The position numbers and the translations under genes are program-made. 44,854 bases of DNA from an uncultured Paenibacillaceae bacterium (lineage in GTDB: Bacteria > Bacillota > Bacilli > Paenibacillales > DA-C8), in the NCBI GenBank assembly GCA_937957685.1, contig CALGAO010000040.1, positions 1-44,854 of the forward strand, read 5' to 3'. Below are positions 19,496 to 26,686 of the stretch, piece by piece (within the stretch, counting starts at the first letter, position 1; each line of letters starts with the position of its first letter). The notes beneath the pieces were generated by a model. It made no database searches. It was given only the letters and a program-made list of their open reading frames with translations, and was not told the origin of the DNA.

Positions 19496-19529
19496 AAAAA
19501 AGAGCGACACCGGACAAGCCAGCATCACT
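19496..19529 (-). terminator. rho-independent terminator downstream of spoIIE
   Basis: Eleven-base arms AGTGATGCTGG and CCGGTGTCGCT pair in RNA with four G-U wobbles around CTTGT, followed by CTTTTTT. It lies about 155 bases after the spoIIE stop and before the yabS promoter. Confidence 0.8.
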
Positions 19530-19683
19530 CCATACAGCAAACCTCCCACTCAACCGGACTGCATCCTGTGCGCTCGCCATGAAGTTGACCGACACCTCCT
19601 GTCTGACACTGGATGCGGCATGAAGCTCCATGCGGCGGCACTCTCATGCCGCGCATCCCCCGATGCCGCTTCCGCCCATCTGT
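19530..19683 (-). other. spoIIE 3' untranslated region
   Basis: No gene is seen. The minus strand contains a GCGGCA/TGCCGC hairpin with a six-base loop soon after the spoIIE stop, and GC-rich sequence up to the terminator. Confidence 0.4.
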
Positions 19684-22191
19684 TCAACTGACGACCTTCG
19701 GCCGCTCGATGCGCGGCGCGTTGGGCAGACGGAACGTCGCCCATTCCGGTTTGTACTTGCGAATGCTCGCCACCACGACCGTCATATCATCGTTGATCTC
19801 GCCCTGGTGATAGCGGACGACTTTCTCCAGCAGCAGATCGGCGATCTCCTGAGGATCATCCGACTGGATCTCATGGATCAGCCGCTTCAGCCACAGCTCC
19901 TTGTTCACCGCGTGGCCCGGTGCGTCATAGATGCCATCCGTGATCATGATGAGCGTATCGCCGGGCATCAGCTGCAGGCGCACCAGCTCGATCTCGATAT
20001 CCTGCAGGATGCCGATCGGCAGATTGTTGGCCGATATCGTGATCACCTCGCCGCCGCGCTTGATGAAGCTCGGCGTTGAGCCGGTCTTCAGGAAGGTCGT
20101 ATGCGCATTGTATTGGTCGATCAGGGCCACGTCGATCGTGGCGAACATCTCATCGGTCGAGCGAAACAAGAGGACGTTATTGACCGATTTGATCGCCAGT
20201 TCCTCATCCATCCCGGATTGGAGAAGCTGCTGCAGGATCGACAGCGCGGTGCTGCTCTCCAGCTTGGCGCGCTCGCCATTGCCCATGCCGTCGCTCAGCG
20301 CCACCGCGAACTTGCCGTTGCTCAGCTCGACCGTGCTGAAGCTGTCTCCGGACAGCAGATTGCCTCCTTTGGCAGCGCCGGCGATGCCGGTCTCCACCTC
20401 ATACTCCTTCGCCGAACCGAGGTGCGCGACGTAGTAACCGTCCTTCGCATGCTCGTAGCTTTCCCGCTTGACCGCGATATTCTCCCCGAGAATATCCGAC
20501 AGGAGCGGCGCGATGATCTTGCGGCATTCGTCCAGGCCCTTGTTGTATTGGTGGGTGATCTCGATCTCCACATTGCCTTCCTCGAGGCTGATGATATCGA
20601 TGCCAAGGATGGGCAGGCCCAGCTCCTCCAGCGTCTGCCTGATCTGCTCCTCCTGCAGGAACAGCTCCTGCCCCTCGCGCTTGATCTCGTTCGCCAGATC
20701 CTCCATCACCTGTGACACGCCGAACAGCTGCTCGGCCACGAGCAACCGGCTCTCCTGGATCTGCTTGCGCCACCGTTGATCATGCTGGTACAGCGCATAT
20801 TGCTCCTTCATGATCTCGAGCACGCCCTCCGACTTCACGCAGGACCTTCGCCATTCCGGCAGGATATCCTGCTTCGTCATCTCCGGCACCGTCTCGACGG
20901 CGCTGATCATGTCGGTCATCCAACGATAGGTGTGCTGGAAGTTCTCCTCCCAGCATTTCCGCTGCTTCCAGCAGGTCGCGCAGGCCCGCTCCGCCACCTG
21001 ATTCATGAAATGCCCCACCTGCTGCTCCTGCTTCACCTCCGGCTCCTCCTGCACCGGCTGGAAGCTCTGGGACAGTTGACGGAATACCGCCGAGAACTGC
21101 CTGACGCGGGATGCGGTGATGTCCCTGACCCGCCTCGCATAATCATACTGCGATTTGATGTTCTGCTGCGTGCCGGGCACATACTTGGCGACGATATCGA
21201 GCACGCTGCGGGGAGTGAGCAGGAACAGGGCGATGGCGATCAGCGATTCCCACATCGAATAGAGGATATGCTCCGACTCGCTAACATAGAAAGACAGGAT
21301 CGATGAGCCCAGCAGCAGACCGAAGGATACTGCCGCTCTGCGCCCTTCCCGGAAGAGTCCGGCCAGCAGTCCGGCAAAGGCCAGCAGCCCGATCTGACTG
21401 ACGGCGCTTACGCTGGCCAGGCTCAGGATGAGCCCTGTCACCACCCCGACCGATGCGCCCAGCGCGGCCCCGCCGACCATGGCGAAGATCAGGATGAGAT
21501 ACCTCGAGAAGATGTGCTCGATCGACACGGCTTCTCCGATGACCCAGCCGACGGTCCCTGTCATGATCGAGGCGAGCAGGATGATGAGGCAGATGATCTC
21601 TTCGTTCTTGAGCTGATAATGTTTGCGCGTCAGGGTGAACACCGGGATCGCCTGCAGGAAGATGAGTGTGAGGATAAAGCTGAGCCCTGCCTCCACACCC
21701 CCCATCAGCAGACCGTACCAGGAGACGCTCGTCTGCATGACGCTGGCGACCAGATCCACGAAGAAGGACGATACGAAGACGAGAATCGGCGCGTATACGA
21801 TCTCCGCCTTGCCGAAGTTCTCGAGTCCCCTCTGCAGACCCAGGAAGACCAGCATCTGCGCTGCCAGCATGCCCATCTGCACCTCCGGGCCGACCCCGCC
21901 GGCGGCGAGGAAGCCGCCCAGCAGCAAGGCGGCAGTCACCCAGCGGATGGCGTCCCGGCGCAGGAAATAGACCACGCCGAAGAAGGCCAGCGCGAAGGGA
22001 GACAGCTCGTCCAGGATCACGGCTCGTCCAAGCAGCAGACCCATCAGCACGAGGGCGATCGTCCATTTCCTCGCTGCGATCGCCTGCGCGATGCGGTTCT
22101 GGAAGACAAGGGCCTTCAGCCGGCTGCCCATCGGGGCAGTCACTCGTTCATGACCAGGCGACCGATTGGGGGATCCGTTCCAATTCAGCAT
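19684..22191 (-). CDS. spoIIE: stage II sporulation protein E, membrane PP2C phosphatase
   Basis: An 835-residue protein (B. subtilis 827) that dephosphorylates SpoIIAA to release sigma-F in the forespore and acts with FtsZ in the polar septum. The first 330 or so residues contain many hydrophobic segments (about ten), starting LVLMGLLLGRAVI. A linker with a CATCWKQRKCW cluster follows. The C-terminal PP2C domain has ALSDGMGNGERAK (near residue 632) and MITDGIYDAPG. I use the ATG at 22191, which has AGGTGGTG upstream; the GTG codons before it form that site. A Spo0A-type promoter and a distant terminator make it monocistronic. Confidence 0.97.
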   Translation of the reverse strand: MLNWNGSPNRSPGHERVTAPMGSRLKALVFQNRIAQAIAARKWTIALVLMGLLLGRAVILDELSPFALAFFGVVYFLRRDAIRWVTAALLLGGFLAAGGVGPEVQMGMLAAQMLVFLGLQRGLENFGKAEIVYAPILVFVSSFFVDLVASVMQTSVSWYGLLMGGVEAGLSFILTLIFLQAIPVFTLTRKHYQLKNEEIICLIILLASIMTGTVGWVIGEAVSIEHIFSRYLILIFAMVGGAALGASVGVVTGLILSLASVSAVSQIGLLAFAGLLAGLFREGRRAAVSFGLLLGSSILSFYVSESEHILYSMWESLIAIALFLLTPRSVLDIVAKYVPGTQQNIKSQYDYARRVRDITASRVRQFSAVFRQLSQSFQPVQEEPEVKQEQQVGHFMNQVAERACATCWKQRKCWEENFQHTYRWMTDMISAVETVPEMTKQDILPEWRRSCVKSEGVLEIMKEQYALYQHDQRWRKQIQESRLLVAEQLFGVSQVMEDLANEIKREGQELFLQEEQIRQTLEELGLPILGIDIISLEEGNVEIEITHQYNKGLDECRKIIAPLLSDILGENIAVKRESYEHAKDGYYVAHLGSAKEYEVETGIAGAAKGGNLLSGDSFSTVELSNGKFAVALSDGMGNGERAKLESSTALSILQQLLQSGMDEELAIKSVNNVLLFRSTDEMFATIDVALIDQYNAHTTFLKTGSTPSFIKRGGEVITISANNLPIGILQDIEIELVRLQLMPGDTLIMITDGIYDAPGHAVNKELWLKRLIHEIQSDDPQEIADLLLEKVVRYHQGEINDDMTVVVASIRKYKPEWATFRLPNAPRIERPKVVS

Positions 22192-22231
22192 ATCGCGAAG
22201 CACCACCTATATTCATATTCGTGTGCCCCTT

Positions 22232-22265
22232 ATTATAGAACGGCTGCGTTCCAGAAGTTTGTCAC
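22232..22265 (-). promoter_or_regulatory. spoIIE: long-spacer spoIIE promoter
   Basis: TATAAT preceded by GTGACA with a 22-base spacer, about 40 bases before the spoIIE ATG. Spacers of 21-22 bases are a known feature of B. subtilis spoIIE and spoIIG promoters, where Spo0A~P activates sigma-A polymerase at an over-spaced -35. No -35 at normal distance is seen. Confidence 0.65.
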
Positions 22266-22291
22266 AATCGGTTGGCCGGGCCGGAGCATTT

Positions 22292-22298
22292 TCCGACA
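22292..22298 (-). promoter_or_regulatory. 0A-box-like site
   Basis: TGTCGGA on the minus strand matches the Spo0A box TGTCGAA at 6 of 7 positions, about 27 bases beyond the -35. TGTCACA (plus strand, 22260-22266) overlapping the -35 matches 5 of 7. Further 6/7 matches lie near 22470 and 22490. Confidence 0.4.
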
Positions 22299-22632
22299 AG
22301 AATCTGACTTGCTCCAGAGCGCCGCGAAGCCGTGCGATCGCTTGCGGCAGCAGACGCCAGACGATTCGCAGCGACGATCGGAACCTTCCTTAACGCTCCC
22401 TTCCCCTGTCACGTCCTCCGCACCACCATCGGAGAACGGCGATGAATTATTGCACAAATGGTGCGATACCGTCGAACGAAAAATATAGCTCGACATAACT
22501 TTCCAACGATGCGAACCGTCAACGCCCGCTCCCGCCTCAGCTCATGCCTTAAGTTTCATCCGCCCCGACCGATCATCCCTTCCGGCAGGCCCAGGCGCGA
22601 AGCCTGCTGCTGCGGGCGGTTCAATGACGAAA
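22299..22632. other. intergenic region upstream of spoIIE
   Basis: No gene or tRNA is seen on either strand. It holds two distant 0A-box-like matches, TGTCGAG and CGTCGAA, around 22468-22495. A GCAGGC/GCCTGC inverted repeat lies near 22582-22612. From memory, B. subtilis has a tRNA-Met and tRNA-Glu pair between yabR and spoIIE; no T-arm sequence of that kind is present here. Confidence 0.4.
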
Positions 22633-22669
22633 GAAGCTGACATCCGCCATCAGGGCGAATGCCAGCTTC
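22633..22669 (-). terminator. hairpin B, terminator-like, after the GH105 gene
   Basis: Two 16-base arms (GAAGCTGRC- type) pair without mismatch in minus-strand RNA, using two G-U wobbles, around a five-base loop (ATCAG on the plus strand). Only three T follow, so termination may be weak. It closely resembles the hairpin at 23975-24008 on the other side of the same gene. Confidence 0.65.
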
Positions 22670-22718
22670 CGGTCCAACAGGATATGGAGAGCATCACGAC
22701 AGGCGGCAGGACCTGCCG

Positions 22719-23849
22719 TCAGGCCACCGGTCCGCCGACGAGCCTCTCATATTCCAGGCAAGCCATGATGAACGGGGCCACGCCCTTCGGATCGTCGGAT
22801 ACGACCTCTTCCTGCACATAGTACGTATAAGAGCCGTCGCGATATGGATGGCCGCCGAGGCCGGCGACGCGGTTGATGCGATGCACATGGACATGGCCTT
22901 GTTCATCGATCTCGGCAAACTGCCTCAGCATGCCGTCATGGGCGCGAACCATCGGCTCCAGGTAACGACCGCTCAGATAGCCCAGCCGCAGGGCCTTTAA
23001 GCCGGCATAGACGATCATCGCGGTGCAGGACGCCTCCGGATAGTTGCCCGGCCGACCCTCCTGCCCCAACACCTGGTGCCACACGCCGCTCTTCTCGTCC
23101 TGCACGCGCACCAGCGCATCGATCAGCCGCTCGAAGATGCCGATCAGCTGACCGCGCTTCGCATGATGGACCGGCAGGTAATCGAGGACATCCACGACCG
23201 CCATGCAGTACCAGCCGATGGCACGGCCCCATGCGTGGGGAGATCGGCCATGCTCCGGATCCGCCCATTCCTGCTCCCGGCTCTCATCCCAGGCATGATG
23301 CAGGAGCCCGGTGGCGGGGTTGCGCGTGCGCTTCTCCGCGAGCAGCAGCTGATGGGCGATGTCGTCGAACAGCTCCGGCCGCCCGTTCATCCATGCGTAT
23401 TCGGCGACGAACGGCTGCGCCATATACAGCCCGTCCAGCCACATCTGGTACGGATAGATCTTCTTGTGCCAGAAGCCGCCTGCCTCCGTCCGCGGCTGGC
23501 CCAATAGCTGGGTGAAGAGCTGCTCGAAGGCCAGACGGTACCGGTCCTCCTGCGTCTTCCTGTACAGGAACAGCAGCAGCTTCCCCTGGTTGATCTGGTC
23601 GAGATTGTAGTCCTCCAGATGGTAGGTGCGGATCTCGCCTTCCTTGTTCACATAGTGATCGATGTTTCGCCTGATATAGGTCAGGTAACGATCATCCTCC
23701 GTCCACTCATGGACATCCCTGATCGCCTTCAGCATCACGCCGCTCTCATAGTTCCAGCAGTCGCCCAGGTGCGGATGCTCGTGCAGCAGCGAATATCGGG
23801 CGATGATGGACTCCACCGTCCTCACTGCCCAGGCGGGTTCCTTCGTCAT
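22719..23849 (-). CDS. glycoside hydrolase family 105-like unsaturated uronyl hydrolase
   Basis: A 376-residue protein resembling YteR/YesR (GH88/GH105), which remove 4,5-unsaturated galacturonyl ends from pectin-lyase products. YQMWLDGLYMAQPF contains Asp139 at the position of the YteR catalytic Asp143. SPHAWGRAIGWY and GSYTYYVQEEVVSDDPKGVAPFIMA are family-like blocks of the (alpha/alpha)6 barrel. There is no signal peptide, so it is cytoplasmic. AGGAG eight bases before the ATG fixes the start; the open frame extends 40 codons further without support. It interrupts the conserved yabR-spoIIE junction with no sugar genes nearby and is bracketed by two similar hairpins. The exact substrate is uncertain. 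Confidence 0.85.
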   Translation of the reverse strand: MTKEPAWAVRTVESIIARYSLLHEHPHLGDCWNYESGVMLKAIRDVHEWTEDDRYLTYIRRNIDHYVNKEGEIRTYHLEDYNLDQINQGKLLLFLYRKTQEDRYRLAFEQLFTQLLGQPRTEAGGFWHKKIYPYQMWLDGLYMAQPFVAEYAWMNGRPELFDDIAHQLLLAEKRTRNPATGLLHHAWDESREQEWADPEHGRSPHAWGRAIGWYCMAVVDVLDYLPVHHAKRGQLIGIFERLIDALVRVQDEKSGVWHQVLGQEGRPGNYPEASCTAMIVYAGLKALRLGYLSGRYLEPMVRAHDGMLRQFAEIDEQGHVHVHRINRVAGLGGHPYRDGSYTYYVQEEVVSDDPKGVAPFIMACLEYERLVGGPVA

Positions 23850-23913
23850 GCGGTCTGCTCCTCTCTCTGATCCCATGGATCGTGATCGCCATGATTCTCC
23901 CAAGACTCCCTCC

Positions 23914-23943
23914 AGCATACCGCGCGGCGCCATGCCCTGGCAA
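23914..23943 (-). promoter_or_regulatory. possible sigma-A promoter of the GH105 gene
   Basis: TTGCCA, an 18-base spacer and TATGCT on the minus strand, about 65 bases before the start. The -10 is weak (4/6). Confidence 0.35.
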
Positions 23944-23974
23944 GCCCGGACATCCCTCGATCTGCGCATAACAA

Positions 23975-24008
23975 AAGCTGGCGTCCACCATCAGGTGTAT
24001 GCCAGCTT
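23975..24008 (-). terminator. hairpin A, terminator after the S1-domain gene
   Basis: Fifteen-base arms around the loop ATCA (plus-strand reading). On the minus strand 13 of 15 pairs form, and TTTTGT follows, so it can end transcription of the yabR-type gene. Sequence and loop are shared with hairpin B at 22633-22669. Confidence 0.75.
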
Positions 24009-24071
24009 CTATGATCGCTCTTATAGAATTATGCGAAGACAGGGATCTTGCGCACCTTCGCCATTACGACA

Positions 24072-24524
24072 TTACGACCGTCTGGATCCGCGACCGCCGC
24101 GCTTCGAATCGGTATTCTTCCTTAGGGAAGAGATGCGTTCTTCGCTGTCCTTCAGGAATCTGGACATCTTGTCTTCGAATGATAGTTTGCTGTCATTGCG
24201 ATAACCGCCGGAGCGGTCTGCGCGATAAGGCTTTCTATCACCGTAAGGCTTCCTGTCACTTGAAGGAGGACGTCTGTCGCCGGCAGGGCGATCGATGGCT
24301 TGTTTGATAGAAAGACCAATTTTGCCGTCCTTGTCTACATTGATCACTTTCACAGTAACGACATCATCAATCTTCAAGTGGTCATTTACGTCCTTGACGT
24401 AGTTGTCGGCCACCTCCGATATGTGCACGAGTCCGGTGACACCCCCCGCAAGCTCAACGAATGCTCCGAAATGGGTGATACCCGTCACCTTGCCCTCTAA
24501 CTTCGTGCCTACTTCAATTGCCAT
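24072..24524 (-). CDS. yabR: S1-domain RNA-binding protein (YabR-like)
   Basis: A 150-residue protein. Residues 1-75 are one S1/OB fold (VGTKLEGKVTGITHFGAFVEL, GLVHISEVADNYVKDV, KVINVDKDGKIGLSIKQA). The rest is a basic, disordered tail rich in Arg, Asp and Gly with repeated DRKPY. AAGGGAGG precedes the ATG. It follows divIC as in Bacillus. The domain binds RNA; the target and role are not established from sequence. Related general stress protein 13 family members associate with ribosomes. Confidence 0.9.
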   Translation of the reverse strand: MAIEVGTKLEGKVTGITHFGAFVELAGGVTGLVHISEVADNYVKDVNDHLKIDDVVTVKVINVDKDGKIGLSIKQAIDRPAGDRRPPSSDRKPYGDRKPYRADRSGGYRNDSKLSFEDKMSRFLKDSEERISSLRKNTDSKRGGRGSRRS

Positions 24525-24619
24525 AAAATCAGATGTTCCTCCCTTGGAATGCCTGTCGGATAGATAATTTGTGTTATGCCGATTATAACCGAAGGCGGCT
24601 TAACGGTCAATAAGGATAC

Positions 24620-24946
24620 TTACGGATATACCTGATACAGCGTGTCTCCGTCCTTCTTCATCTGCAGGTCCTTGTAGATGCGCTGCTCGATGTATTCCGG
24701 ATCCTGCAGCCGCTCGATCTCACGCTTGTAATCCGCATTCAGTTGAAGGATCTCTGCCAGCTTCTGCTCGGTCTCCGCCAGTTGCTCTTCTTTCTCCTCT
24801 GCGAGCGTCTGTTGATCGTAGAAGGTGTACCCGGACCATACCAGAAAACCTAGCAGAATGATCATAAACAGCCGGATCCGACGCTTCTTGCCCTTGCCAG
24901 ATGCAGGACGCGTATCCGCCCTATACGGCATATCGTCTAGTGGCAT
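24620..24946 (-). CDS. divIC: cell division protein DivIC (septum formation initiator)
   Basis: About 108 residues: a basic cytoplasmic N-terminus (KGKKRRIR), one membrane helix (LFMIILLGFLVWSGYTF), then a coiled coil (LAEEKEEQLAETEQKLAEIL) and the FtsL/DivIC-type end DPEYIEQRIYKDLQM. It works with FtsL and DivIB at the septum. The start is uncertain. I use the ATG at 24946, 12 bases after AGGGGG; one at 24958 abuts the G run, and the frame extends further into yabQ. It follows yabQ directly, as in B. subtilis. Confidence 0.9.
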   Translation of the reverse strand: MPLDDMPYRADTRPASGKGKKRRIRLFMIILLGFLVWSGYTFYDQQTLAEEKEEQLAETEQKLAEILQLNADYKREIERLQDPEYIEQRIYKDLQMKKDGDTLYQVYP

Positions 24947-24962
24947 TGCGTATACCATCCCC

Positions 24963-25529
24963 CTATAATCTGCGCTTGAAGCGGGATATCCATGTGCGCG
25001 CCCGATGAAACGCAGGTTCAAGTCTTAACAGCCTCGCCAATGCGACCATCAATCGGCGCAAGAGCTTCCACAAGGGATACACCAATTGTAGCACAAATTT
25101 ACAAAGGAAAATAGTAGCCGTCCCGAAAAACATCAGCACCGCAAGCACAGCCCGATATACATAGATGAGCGGAATGATGACGAGCACGCGGAAAATCCGG
25201 ATGGTGAATCGCCAGCATGCTGCAAGCCATAACAGCAGACGTCGGACCAGGCGCATCACATAGGTGCTGATCGTGGCATAGTAGATCGCCAGTCCGGCGA
25301 GCAATCCGAGAAAGACGAACAGCCGCACCTCTCCCAGATTGCTCACATACAATACCCGGAACACCAGCACCATCGCGCCGAGCCAGTACAGGATGTCAAA
25401 CAGCGGGATGAGCCAACGCTTCATGCGAGTGAGGCCCGTGATGACCCGATACGCATCGAGGATCCCGCCCAGCATACAGCCGCAGGCGAACATCATCCAC
25501 AGCGTCAGAAATTGCGTCTGCAGGCTCAC
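24963..25529 (-). CDS. yabQ: YabQ-like sporulation membrane protein
   Basis: A 188-residue protein with about five hydrophobic segments, beginning FLTLWMMFACGCMLGGIL, then IYWLGAMVLVFRVLYV, FVFLGLLAGLAIYYA, a basic linker, VLVIIPLIYVYRAVLAVLMFFG, and a basic C-terminus. The GTG start overlaps the yabP stop as GTGA. In B. subtilis YabQ is a mother-cell membrane protein needed for cortex formation; the same role is inferred here from position and topology. Confidence 0.88.
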   Translation of the reverse strand: MSLQTQFLTLWMMFACGCMLGGILDAYRVITGLTRMKRWLIPLFDILYWLGAMVLVFRVLYVSNLGEVRLFVFLGLLAGLAIYYATISTYVMRLVRRLLLWLAACWRFTIRIFRVLVIIPLIYVYRAVLAVLMFFGTATIFLCKFVLQLVYPLWKLLRRLMVALARLLRLEPAFHRARTWISRFKRRL

Positions 25530-25807
25530 TTGAACAGCTTGCTGAAGAATCCCGTTGATTTGCCCGGAGCGTTAGAGTCCAGATAGGTCAGGTCGTTCAC
25601 CGTGCCCTCGATGGCGACGAGCCCCTGCTCCAGGTTGAGATTCTTGATATGCAGATTGGCTCCGCGAACCGTCAGATAGCCGCATTCCGTCTCCAGCAGA
25701 AACTCCTCGCTGTCGAAGCTGTCCACGTTCTTGACGCCGGATATTTCGAGCAGCTTGCGGTTCAGCATTTTGATTTCCTGACGCTTGTTCTTCACCGGTT
25801 CGATCAT
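25526..25807 (-). CDS. yabP: YabP-like sporulation protein
   Basis: A 93-residue YabP/YqfC-family protein. The core LNRKLLEISGVKNVDSFDSEEFLLET, GYLTVRGANLHIKNLNLEQGLVAIEGTVNDLTY is a beta-rich fold typical of the family. AAAGAGGAGGG precedes the ATG. It is coupled to yabQ. In B. subtilis yabP is transcribed by sigma-E in the mother cell, and its loss impairs spore formation only mildly or not at all. Molecular function is unknown. Confidence 0.9.
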   Translation of the reverse strand: MIEPVKNKRQEIKMLNRKLLEISGVKNVDSFDSEEFLLETECGYLTVRGANLHIKNLNLEQGLVAIEGTVNDLTYLDSNAPGKSTGFFSKLFK

Positions 25808-25834
25808 GGCCCGTACCCTCCTCTTTTACCACTA

Positions 25835-25863
25835 ATGCTATGAGGACGAGTCCGGTTTTAGAC
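25835..25863 (-). promoter_or_regulatory. weak sigma-E-like promoter of yabP
   Basis: CATAGCAT (6/8 to CATACAHT) with GTCTAAAA 13 bases upstream (4/8 to GKMATATT), just before yabP and after the rqcP terminator. A mother-cell promoter is expected here from B. subtilis, but the match is poor. Confidence 0.35.
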
Positions 25864-25929
25864 CACCTTCGGCCAGAAAAGTTGCATGCCAGTTGACGGG
25901 CTGCCAGCGATCTGCACAGCCATAAAAAC

Positions 25930-25962
25930 ATAAAAAAAGAAGACTCGGCTCTCAGGAACCGA
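25930..25962 (-). terminator. rho-independent terminator after rqcP
   Basis: The stem TCGGTTC/GAGCCGA around CTGA overlaps the rqcP stop codon, with GTCTTCTTTTTTT following. It separates HU-rqcP from yabP. Confidence 0.85.
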
Positions 25963-26212
25963 TGCCTTCTTCCTTCAAGACTGTGTACATGTCGCCAGCT
26001 TCTTCCTTGCGAACAGTCTCGGAAACTCGCTCTACCCGAACCGTCACCAGCTTCTGGCCGAACTGGATCTTCAGCTCATCGCCAGGCTTGACTGTTGCGC
26101 TGGGCTTCGCCTCACGACCGTTCAGCCATACCCGGCCCTGCTCGGAGACGTCCTTCGCGACAGTGCGACGCTTGATCAGGCGCGATACTTTGAGGTACTT
26201 GTCCAGACGCAT
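25952..26212 (-). CDS. rqcP: S4-domain RNA-binding protein RqcP (YabO/Hsp15-like)
   Basis: An 86-residue protein that is one S4 fold: MRLDKYLKVSRLIKRRTVAKDVSEQGRVWLNGREAKPSATVKPGD is the RNA-binding helix-loop-strand unit. In B. subtilis the YabO/RqcP protein binds the obstructed 50S subunit and assists RqcH in adding alanine tails to stalled chains. Its ATG shares one base with the HU stop (TAATG), so HU and RqcP are translationally coupled. The terminator hairpin begins in its last codons. Confidence 0.93.
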   Translation of the reverse strand: MRLDKYLKVSRLIKRRTVAKDVSEQGRVWLNGREAKPSATVKPGDELKIQFGQKLVTVRVERVSETVRKEEAGDMYTVLKEEGIGS

Positions 26213-26484
26213 TATTTCACGGCTTCTTTAAGCTTGTTGCCTGCTTTGAAAGCTGGGATCTTCGTGGCCGGAATGTTGATCGTCTTGCCCGTCTGCGGAT
26301 TGCGACCTACACGGCCGGAGCGGTTGCGAGTTTCGAATGTGCCGAAGCCGATGAGCTGCACCTTCTCGCCCTTGGAGAGAGCGTCCGTCACTTCTCCCAG
26401 GAAACCGTTCAGCACAGTTTCAACGTCTTTCTTCGTCAATCCGCTCTTCGCAGCAATGTTGTTCACCAGATCTGTCTTGTTCAT
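26212..26484 (-). CDS. hupA: HU-type nucleoid DNA-binding protein
   Basis: A 90-residue HU/HBsu homolog: MNKTDLVNNIAAKSGLTKKDVETVLNG helices, then GFGTFETRNRSGRVGRNPQTGKTINIPATKIPAFKAGNKLK with the DNA-intercalating arm around the NP (residues 62-63). AGGAGG precedes the ATG. It lies between the yabN-type mazG and rqcP, where B. subtilis has no HU gene (its hbs is elsewhere). I recall this placement as common in Paenibacillus. The leader upstream is highly structured. Symbol chosen by family; hbs would be equally apt. Confidence 0.95.
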   Translation of the reverse strand: MNKTDLVNNIAAKSGLTKKDVETVLNGFLGEVTDALSKGEKVQLIGFGTFETRNRSGRVGRNPQTGKTINIPATKIPAFKAGNKLKEAVK

Positions 26485-26524
26485 ACTTCATTAAACCTCC
26501 TGATATAATGAATGTTTAATCAAC

Positions 26525-26623
26525 TTTCACGCCTTTATGACGGCGTGAAAACCTTGATACATGATGATGCGCATGAATGTATGTATTCTTCCTTGATGAG
26601 GAAATTCCTGCTATAGGAAGGTT
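26525..26623 (-). promoter_or_regulatory. multi-hairpin leader upstream of the HU gene
   Basis: On the minus strand AACCTT (26623-26618) can pair with AAGGTT (26555-26550). Inside lie TTCCT-AGCAGGAA-type and TTCCT-catca-AGGAA hairpins and ATACAT/ATGTAT. Right after it is a strong nine-base stem, TTTCACGCC/GGCGTGAAA, with an eight-base loop. This ends about 40 bases before the HU ATG. The 200-base gap is AT-rich and I could not place a convincing promoter. It may be a regulatory leader; no known family is recognised. Confidence 0.4.
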
Positions 26624-26686
26624 CTTCATTAAATTTTTTTGGTGATAAATCGCAGATTGCGAACACATGCCGGCCGGTCTCCGGGA

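Noticed and set aside
22458..22499. Possible tRNA T-arm (GTTCGAC/GTCGAAC) upstream of spoIIE
   Set aside because: No acceptor, D or anticodon stems can be built around it; it fits a 0A-box-like site better.
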